Source of the DNA: an uncultured Oscillibacter sp.
GTDB taxonomy: Bacteria; Bacillota; Clostridia; Oscillospirales; Oscillospiraceae
Length of the DNA stretch: 16,588 nt
Assembly: GCA_910583695.1 (NCBI GenBank)
Contig: CAJTZL010000057.1
Span: 1-16,588, forward strand
Reading direction: 5' to 3'
A model generated the notes under the pieces. The model did no database searches, was not told where the DNA came from, and saw only the letters and a list, made by a program, of their open reading frames with translations. The translations under genes and the position numbers were made by a program. Below are positions 12,312 to 16,588 of the stretch, piece by piece; the first letter of the stretch is position 1; each line of letters starts with the position of its first letter.

Positions 12312-13328
12312 ATGAAAAAGCTGCTGTCCGTACTGCTGACTCTGGCGGCCCTGGCCGCCGCGCTGTGCGTCACCGCCGCCGCGGCGGAGACGGAGACCGC
12401 CCCCGCGGCGGAAGAGCCTGAGAAGGCCCCCGCCTTCGTCCGGGTCTGGGGCAGGGTCTCCCCCTGGGACGGGGAGGGCATTTACCTCAAGAACGACAGC
12501 GGGGACGGCTCCCTGAGCGAGGTGGTCATCCACCCCGGTGATGCTCCGGCGGTGGACGGGGCCACGGGACTGCCCCTGGATTTGGAGAAGGTGAAGGAGG
12601 GGGACACCCTCTATGTCTGGACAGGCCTCGCCATGGCGCTGAGCCTGCCGCCCCAGATGTCCGCCGTGGTGATCGTGGGCAATGTTCCCGCCGACGCGGC
12701 TGCACCGGAGTTTTGTGAGATCGCCGGAGAGGCCGTGTCCCCCGCCCCGGGCGGCAAGGGCAGCGCCAGATTCCCCCTGACCGGCGGCGGAGAGCTGCAC
12801 ACCGGCGGCGGAGAACTGGAGGTGACGGACAAGACCGTCTACACCCCCTGGCTGACCAGGCAGATCGTGGGCATGGACGACCTGGTTCCCGGCACCCGGG
12901 TACTGGTCTGGAAGGATAAAAACGGCGCGGCGGAGAAGGTCCAGCTGCTCCCCGGCGTGTACCGGGGCTATGCGTCCACCTTCGCCACCATGCACGATGT
13001 GCGGGTCGCGGTAAACGGCGGCTTTGACGCGGAGCGGGATCAGGGTGTCCCCCAGTTCTCCGCCAAGCGGACGGAGAACGGCGTCATGGCCCCCATCCGG
13101 GGCGTTGCCGAGGCCGCCGGGTATGAGGTCCGCTGGGACAAGGAGCTGGGAGTGGTCGTGAGCCTGGACGGTGAGACGGTCTTTTCCGTCCAGCCCGGCG
13201 CAGAGACCGTCCGGACCGCTCAGGGGGAGGGCTATCTCTCCGCCGCCTGCCTCAAGGAGGGCGGAACCACTTACTTGCCCCTGGAGGACTTGTGCCATTG
13301 GCTGAACCTGTATTTGTCCTGGGGATAA
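12312..13328 (+). CDS. secreted protein with copper-amine-oxidase N-terminal-like (stalk) domain
   Basis: The 338-aa product begins with a Sec signal (MKKLLSVLLTLAALAAALCV, cleavage probably after the AAAA near residue 25). Residues 40-200 look beta-rich and carry GDTLYVWTG and GTRVLVWKD, two similar strands that may be an internal repeat. Residues about 225-338 (VRVAVNGGFDAERDQGVPQF, MAPIRGVAEAAGYEVRWD, GVVVSLDGETVFSVQPG, YLPLEDLCHWL) match the stalk domain called copper amine oxidase N-terminal. In Bacillota this usually serves cell-surface attachment, not oxidase chemistry. GGAGGA before the ATG sets the start, and a strong terminator follows the stop. Confidence 0.8.
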   Translation: MKKLLSVLLTLAALAAALCVTAAAAETETAPAAEEPEKAPAFVRVWGRVSPWDGEGIYLKNDSGDGSLSEVVIHPGDAPAVDGATGLPLDLEKVKEGDTLYVWTGLAMALSLPPQMSAVVIVGNVPADAAAPEFCEIAGEAVSPAPGGKGSARFPLTGGGELHTGGGELEVTDKTVYTPWLTRQIVGMDDLVPGTRVLVWKDKNGAAEKVQLLPGVYRGYASTFATMHDVRVAVNGGFDAERDQGVPQFSAKRTENGVMAPIRGVAEAAGYEVRWDKELGVVVSLDGETVFSVQPGAETVRTAQGEGYLSAACLKEGGTTYLPLEDLCHWLNLYLSWG

Positions 13329-13337
13329 CCGAAACGT

Positions 13338-13376
13338 CCTCCGCCGTGGTTTCCACGGCGGAGGGCGCTTTTTTTT
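13338..13376 (+). terminator. intrinsic terminator
   Basis: CCTCCGCCGTGG and CCACGGCGGAGG form a perfect 12-bp stem with loop TTT, then GCGC and eight Ts. This is a classic rho-independent terminator ending the plus-strand secreted-protein gene. The convergent serine hydrolase ends 19 bp beyond it. Confidence 0.92.
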
Positions 13377-13394
13377 CGGGAGAGCGGGAGCGGC

Positions 13395-15467
13395 TTACTG
13401 GAAGCTCAGCTCAAATTTCGCGCCGGGGTCTCCGGCAAAGACCACCAGTCCGCCCTTGGACAGCTTGACGGAATCGCTGTCCCAGAGGACGGAGGAGGCG
13501 GTGATGGTGCCCTTGGCGTCGTAGACCCAGAAGCCCGCGTTCTCCGGCATCCGGACGGTCATGGTCTTCCCGTCGGCGTTGTCCCCGACCTTGTACCAGC
13601 GGGCGTAGCCGTCGGGCTGGATGGTGCAGGAGACGGCGTTCTGTTTCCCGGTGGAGAGGGCGGGGGCGGCGCTCATGTCCATGTAGACGCCTCCGTTGGA
13701 CTGATGGAACCAGAGGACCCCCTTTTCGTCCCGGCGGATCTCCAGGTCGCTGCCGTCCCGCCCGGCGGTGCCGGGGGCCTGAACGGCATAGCGGAGGTGG
13801 GTTTCGTCCTCAATGCGCAGGGCGCCGACGTAGCCCGGGGCGCTCTGCGCGGCGCCGGGCTCCACCTGGAGCAGGGCCCCCAGGGAGGCGTAGACCTGGG
13901 AGCTGTAGCGCTCATTCATGGGCAGGACGGCCCCGCCCATAATGGAGTCCCATTTCTCCTGAAGAGCCGGGTCCACGGGATTTTCCGGCAGCTTCATGGC
14001 GGCGTAGTTGGACGTGGGCAGACCGCCCAGGCCGGAGAGGTCCGAAAAGGCCCATTGATAGAGATAGGTCTGGCCGTTGTCCTCCTTCACCAGACGAAGG
14101 GCGGAGGCGCCGGCCTCATCCCGGAAGGTGCCGTCGTCATGATAGCGGAAGGTCAGCTCCGGAACCTGGGGCATGGCGGGATAGCTCATGGTCAGGGTCC
14201 CGTCCTCCGCCAGCGCCACCTTGTAGATGGACAGGGAGCCGTAATAGCCCGCGCGGTCCAGCAGCTCCTTGGGCATGGCGGCGGGCTTGGCCTCCGGCAG
14301 CTTCAGGGGACTCTCGTCCACCGTGACGCCCTGCTCCCGCAAGACGGCGATAAGCATCTGGGAGGCGGCCATCTCGTTGTAGGTGGACACGCCGCCGGAG
14401 CTGAGGACCGCCGCCGCCAGCTTGTGCTCCGGCAGGACCACCAGCCCGGCGTGGTAGTACTGGGTGTCGCCGCCCTTCACCAGGGCAGTGACGCCGCTCT
14501 GGGAGAAGGGATACCACTCCACGCTGTCCCAGCCCAGGCCGAAGGACAGCGCGTCGGGGCCCTCCTCGGGCCACATGCCCCTGGCGTACTCCGGGGCGGC
14601 CGTGGCGTCCAGGGAGGACTTCTTCAAAAGGGCTTCGCCGGTGAGGGCCCCGCCGAAGGCGGCCAAATCCTCCGCCGTGGCGTAGAGCCCGCCTGCGCCC
14701 ACAACGCCCAGGCAGTCCTTGGGCAGGGGGCGCTGGTCCCCGGGCTGGTAGATGTCCGCCCGGCGGCTTTCAAAATCGTCGTCGGGGAAATAGGTCTCCT
14801 CCAGGCCGGCCTTGTCGAACACGTAGGCGTGGAGATAGTCCTGGAAGTTCCTATCCGTCACGGCCTCTACCACCAGCTCCGCCAGGGTGAAGCCGTCGTT
14901 GCAGTAGACGCTGTACGCGCCGGGAGCCGCCTTGAGGCGCTGGGTGGAGAGGCGGTCCAGCAGCTCCGCGGTGGCGATGGGGCTGGTGTCGTCAAAGAGC
15001 ATGCCGCTGCCGAAGGAGGAGCCCATGAGGCCCGAGGAGTGGTTCAGCAGCATCCGCACGGTGATGTCCTTGTACCGGGGGTCCGCCATTTTAAAGGCGG
15101 GAAGGCACTTCACCACAGGCTGGTCCAGGTCCAGCTTCCCCGCCTCCGCCAGCTGCATGACGGCCGCGGTGGTGTAGATCTTGCTGACGGAGCCGACGCC
15201 GTAGACGCCGCTCGGGCCGTCCAGGGGTTCGGCGCCGCCCTCGGCCTTGGCGATCTGGGAGCCGGAGGAGACGATGTCTCCGTCCTGCCAGACGGCCCAG
15301 GAGGCCTGGGTGGCCTGACCATAGGTCATGGCGCTGGTTACGGTGGCCCGGGCGGCCTTGTCCAGGGCGGTCTCGCCTCCCTCCGCCGCCGCGGCGGGGA
15401 GAACGAGGCTGAGGCTCAGAACCAGGGCCAGCAGCAGGGCGCTGAGGGTTCGCGTGTTGTGTTTCAT
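13395..15467 (-). CDS. secreted serine hydrolase of the class C beta-lactamase / penicillin-binding fold
   Basis: The 690-aa protein has a Sec signal (residues 1 to about 28, ending LVLPAAAA). The catalytic domain (about 35-400) holds the SxxK nucleophile S93-V-S-K96, the YxN motif Y188-C-N190 and HAG (339-341) in the place of KTG. This is the motif set of AmpC-like esterases, D-aminopeptidases and PBP4*-type proteins. Residues 400-690 are a beta-rich tail with no motif I recognise, probably for substrate or surface contact. It is probably extracellular and acts on a peptide or ester substrate. A role in beta-lactam resistance is not supported. AAAGGAAA precedes ATG 15467. Monocistronic. Confidence 0.9.
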   Translation of the reverse strand: MKHNTRTLSALLLALVLSLSLVLPAAAAEGGETALDKAARATVTSAMTYGQATQASWAVWQDGDIVSSGSQIAKAEGGAEPLDGPSGVYGVGSVSKIYTTAAVMQLAEAGKLDLDQPVVKCLPAFKMADPRYKDITVRMLLNHSSGLMGSSFGSGMLFDDTSPIATAELLDRLSTQRLKAAPGAYSVYCNDGFTLAELVVEAVTDRNFQDYLHAYVFDKAGLEETYFPDDDFESRRADIYQPGDQRPLPKDCLGVVGAGGLYATAEDLAAFGGALTGEALLKKSSLDATAAPEYARGMWPEEGPDALSFGLGWDSVEWYPFSQSGVTALVKGGDTQYYHAGLVVLPEHKLAAAVLSSGGVSTYNEMAASQMLIAVLREQGVTVDESPLKLPEAKPAAMPKELLDRAGYYGSLSIYKVALAEDGTLTMSYPAMPQVPELTFRYHDDGTFRDEAGASALRLVKEDNGQTYLYQWAFSDLSGLGGLPTSNYAAMKLPENPVDPALQEKWDSIMGGAVLPMNERYSSQVYASLGALLQVEPGAAQSAPGYVGALRIEDETHLRYAVQAPGTAGRDGSDLEIRRDEKGVLWFHQSNGGVYMDMSAAPALSTGKQNAVSCTIQPDGYARWYKVGDNADGKTMTVRMPENAGFWVYDAKGTITASSVLWDSDSVKLSKGGLVVFAGDPGAKFELSFQ

Positions 15468-15528
15468 ATTCGGTTTCCTTTCCCGCCCCGGCCTTCCGGC
15501 GGGGCGCTCCTGAGGGTTGCGCTCTCAG

Positions 15529-15557
15529 AATACACCTTCCACCTGGGGGAATGTCAA
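15529..15557 (-). promoter_or_regulatory. promoter of the serine hydrolase gene
   Basis: The minus strand has a perfect TTGACA, then TGTATT after 17 bp (or TATTCT after 19 bp). The leader contains an imperfect GC-rich hairpin near 15485-15507. Confidence 0.6.
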
Positions 15558-15624
15558 GAGGATTGCGCATGAAAAGCACAAATTTCGTTCCCGGAGACCG
15601 GGGGGAACCATTGGCCGACGGCAC

Positions 15625-15653
15625 TTGAACGGAAAGCCGCCGCATGGTATAAT
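15625..15653 (+). promoter_or_regulatory. consensus promoter of RNA 1
   Basis: TTGAAC, 17 bp, TATAAT. No open reading frame with a ribosome-binding site follows; only a structured region and a terminator do. Confidence 0.8.
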
Positions 15654-15659
15654 AGTTGC

Positions 15660-15740
15660 ATCGTCCTTGCCTTTTGGCAATCATCGGCACGTGGAAGCGG
15701 TGCGGTCTTGGGTAGGGCGCGCCGCTTCCCGCTATTTTTT
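15660..15740 (+). ncRNA. small structured RNA 1, unknown family
   Basis: The expected transcript is about 80 nt. It has a 5' head, a small hairpin TTGCC-TTTT-GGCAA (15667-15680), a single-stranded TCATCGGC region and a 12-bp terminator stem (15693-15704 with 15718-15729), then TATTTTTT. From 15667 to 15711 it is identical to RNA 2 except at one base. The terminator overlaps the 3' end of the convergent RHH gene. The head CATCGT and the loop CCTTTTG both occur in the antisense of the RHH 1 start region. Regulation of that gene is an inference. Confidence 0.65.
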
Positions 15741-15911
15741 ATCCAGGTCGTCATACATCTTTCTGACACCACGCCGGACTACTTCCGCTCTGGTAATCTG
15801 CATTTTCTCACTGCATATTTCCAGTTTCTCCACGGTTTCTTTGTCAAAGCGTATTTTGATGTCAATGTCTTTTGGACTATCCGTAGGACGCCCTATTTTT
15901 TTAGCGGCCAT
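15732..15911 (-). CDS. ribbon-helix-helix DNA-binding protein 1 (59 aa)
   Basis: AAAAGGAGG lies 6 nt before ATG 15911. The protein reads MAAKKIGRPTDSPKD, a beta strand IDIKIRFDKETVEKLE, then a helix pair containing ITRAEVVRRGVRKMYDDL. This is the Arc/CopG-type ribbon-helix-helix plan, dimeric DNA binders that commonly repress their own promoter. Its promoter is bracketed by inverted repeats, which supports autoregulation. It matches RHH 2 at about 28 of 58 positions, mostly in the GRPTD head and the RRG helix. It is below common length cut-offs and easily missed. No toxin partner is seen beside it. Confidence 0.85.
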   Translation of the reverse strand: MAAKKIGRPTDSPKDIDIKIRFDKETVEKLEICSEKMQITRAEVVRRGVRKMYDDLDKK

Positions 15912-15922
15912 CGTACACCTCC

Positions 15923-15969
15923 TTTTGCGGTCGCAAAATCATTTTACCTTATGCGACCGCAAAAGTCAA
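15923..15969 (-). promoter_or_regulatory. RHH 1 promoter with paired operators
   Basis: The minus strand reads TTGACT, 17 bp, TAAAAT. TTTTGCGGTCGCA (15923-15935) and its exact reverse complement (15952-15964) flank the -10. One arm sits next to the ribosome-binding site and the other fills the spacer. Binding by RHH 1 would block the promoter. Confidence 0.8.
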
Positions 15970-16035
15970 TATGTATTTATTATGGGAATCTGCAAAGTTC
16001 GGGGGATGCAATTTTGTACCATTGGCCGATGTTGC

Positions 16036-16064
16036 TTGAAAGGAAAGGCGGCGCATGGTATAAT
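16036..16064 (+). promoter_or_regulatory. consensus promoter of RNA 2
   Basis: TTGAAA, 17 bp, TATAAT, in the same setting as the RNA 1 promoter. Confidence 0.8.
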
Positions 16065-16070
16065 ATTTAC

Positions 16071-16150
16071 GTCGTTTTGCCTTTTGGCAATCATCGGCGC
16101 GTGGAAGCGGTGCGGTCTTGGTTGGAGTGCGCCGCTTCCCGTTATTTTTT
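16071..16150 (+). ncRNA. small structured RNA 2, unknown family
   Basis: Same layout as RNA 1: hairpin TTGCC-TTTT-GGCAA (16077-16090), then a 12-bp terminator stem (16103-16114 with 16128-16139, including wobble pairs) and TATTTTTT. The 5' head differs from RNA 1 (GTCGTTTTGCC). TTTTGCC (16075-16081) also occurs in the antisense of the RHH 2 start region at 16306-16312. Transcription converges on RHH 2 and ends in its stop region. Confidence 0.65.
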
Positions 16151-16318
16151 CAGGTCGTCCTTTAACTTCCGAATCCCTCTTCTTGCCGCTTCCATACGGG
16201 GAACCTTTTCTTGCTCGCAATATTGCTCCAGAATCTCTTTGCATTCCTCATCGTATTTTACGGTCATATGATAGGGCTTTGGATTGTCGGTAGGGCGTCC
16301 CATTTTTTTGCCCCCCAA
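16142..16318 (-). CDS. ribbon-helix-helix DNA-binding protein 2 (58 aa)
   Basis: I chose TTG 16318, 8 nt after AGGAGG, because the product MGGKKMGRPTDNPKPYHM then aligns residue for residue with RHH 1. The longer reading from a GTG at 16327 would overlap the Shine-Dalgarno. Beta strand HMTVKYDEECKEILEQY and helix VPRMEAARRGIRKLKDDLKK give the same ribbon-helix-helix fold. The DNA-contacting strand differs from RHH 1 (HMTVKY versus IDIKIRF) and so do the operators, so the two proteins probably have separate targets. Confidence 0.82.
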   Translation of the reverse strand: MGGKKMGRPTDNPKPYHMTVKYDEECKEILEQYCEQEKVPRMEAARRGIRKLKDDLKK

Positions 16319-16332
16319 GATCACCACCTCCT

Positions 16333-16377
16333 ACTTTGGGACTCCTTAAGTATAGACTAACGGACTCCCAAAGTCAA
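16333..16377 (-). promoter_or_regulatory. RHH 2 promoter with paired operators
   Basis: The minus strand reads TTGACT, 17 bp, TATACT. ACTTTGGGACTCC (16333-16345) and GGACTCCCAAAGT (16362-16374) are inverted copies with one mismatch. Their starts are 29 bp apart, exactly as in module 1, but the sequence is different. Confidence 0.8.
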
Positions 16378-16405
16378 GAAGATTCTGCTTAAGGGATGCT
16401 ATTTT

Positions 16406-16488
16406 GTAGGGGCCGCCGCCCTCGGCGGCCCGTCTACCGGAAGCCGGGAAGCTCCAGGAAACGGGCGGACACGCAGGTCCGCCCCTAC
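16406..16488. repeat. palindromic intergenic repeat element
   Basis: GTAGGGGC at the left end and GCCCCTAC at the right are inverted ends. Inside are GCCGCCGCCCTCGGCGGC and GGGCGGACACGCAGGTCCGCCC, each able to fold. It looks like a small non-coding repeat of the kind scattered between genes in GC-rich gut Clostridia. No ORF. From 16319 to the window end I see only the RHH 2 promoter, this element and one more hairpin. Confidence 0.55.
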
Positions 16489-16525
16489 GGCCCGCCTCCC
16501 GATAGCCCCCTCATGTCCAGGAATT

Positions 16526-16547
16526 GGCCCGGTCAGGGGACCGGGCC
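16526..16547. other. GC hairpin near the right edge
   Basis: GGCCCGGTC and GACCGGGCC pair perfectly over 9 bp with loop AGGG. No T-tract is seen. It may belong to the adjacent repeat family or to a gene beyond the window. Confidence 0.4.
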
Positions 16548-16588
16548 CCACAAAGAAGAACCCGCTCCGACAGGAAAGCGGACCGCCC

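Larger units (their letters stand above)
15607..16018. repeat. module 1 of a tandem RNA/RHH cassette
   Basis: The module starts at ACCATTGGCCGA and runs through a plus-strand promoter, a structured RNA, a convergent RHH gene and its promoter/operator. It ends in GGGATGCAATTTTGTA. The same order, with the same edge sequences, follows directly as module 2. Confidence 0.8.
16018..16408. repeat. module 2 of the tandem RNA/RHH cassette
   Basis: Begins with ACCATTGGCCGA (16018-16029) and ends with GGGATGCTATTTTGTA (16393-16408), the same edges as module 1. Parts are in the same order and orientation, offset by about 410 bp. Confidence 0.8.

Noticed and set aside
13395..15467. Beta-lactam resistance gene
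   Set aside because: The protein has HAG instead of KTG, a long extra C-terminal region and the look of a general secreted serine hydrolase. Resistance cannot be claimed from the fold.
13704..15572. A 622-codon plus-strand frame
   Set aside because: Antisense of the serine hydrolase. Low-complexity Gly/Gln/His/Val composition, no signal peptide and no ribosome-binding site.
15517..16293. A 258-codon plus-strand frame across both modules
   Set aside because: It is antisense to both RHH genes and passes through two terminators. The minus-strand proteins and promoters explain the region better.
15607..16408. CRISPR-like or simple tandem repeat
   Set aside because: There are only two long units, each with genes and promoters inside, and no short regularly spaced repeats.

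Overview
The window looks like chromosomal DNA from a GC-rich, endospore-forming anaerobe of the Bacillota, most likely an Oscillospiraceae-type gut bacterium. The reasons are a recognisable spoIIE, Gram-positive Shine-Dalgarno sequences with several GTG/TTG starts, a secreted protein set built on Sec and lipoprotein signals, and very GC-rich coding sequence interrupted by AT-rich control regions. This placement is inference from gene content and style, not from a database comparison.

Layout. A tRNA-Thr (minus) opens the window and is divergent from three overlapping small genes (172-879) that end in a sigma-region-4-like DNA-binding protein. Next come a YitT-family membrane protein (1065-1949) and a convergent DUF6809-like small gene that appears broken by a 1-nt insertion. 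An AT-rich control region with TCGTAAG boxes follows, then a translationally coupled operon of OmpR-type response regulator, large multi-pass histidine kinase and lipoprotein (2430-6359). Convergent to it is spoIIE (6383-8419), whose best start is a GTG. Downstream are an XRE regulator with membrane tail and two look-alike promoters, an orphan PfoR-like PTS IIC protein, and a Mn-type superoxide dismutase. Two secreted or lipoprotein genes (12048-13328) precede a large secreted beta-lactamase-fold serine hydrolase (13395-15467).

Two regulatory-RNA systems stand out, and neither is visible to ordinary ORF calling. (1) At 10960-11230, between the PTS gene and sodA, a 27-aa hydrophobic peptide gene converges with a strong minus-strand promoter. 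The two share direct repeats covering the peptide's ribosome-binding site and early codons, with a long hairpin between them. This is the architecture of the par/Fst-type type I toxin-antitoxin systems. (2) At 15607-16408, two tandem modules of about 400 bp each carry a consensus promoter, a roughly 80-nt structured RNA ending in an intrinsic terminator, and a convergent ribbon-helix-helix gene with its own promoter set between operator-like inverted repeats. The RNAs are nearly identical between modules; the proteins and operators have diverged. I do not recognise this as a named system.

The last 200 bases hold a palindromic intergenic repeat and a hairpin, with no gene that I can support.
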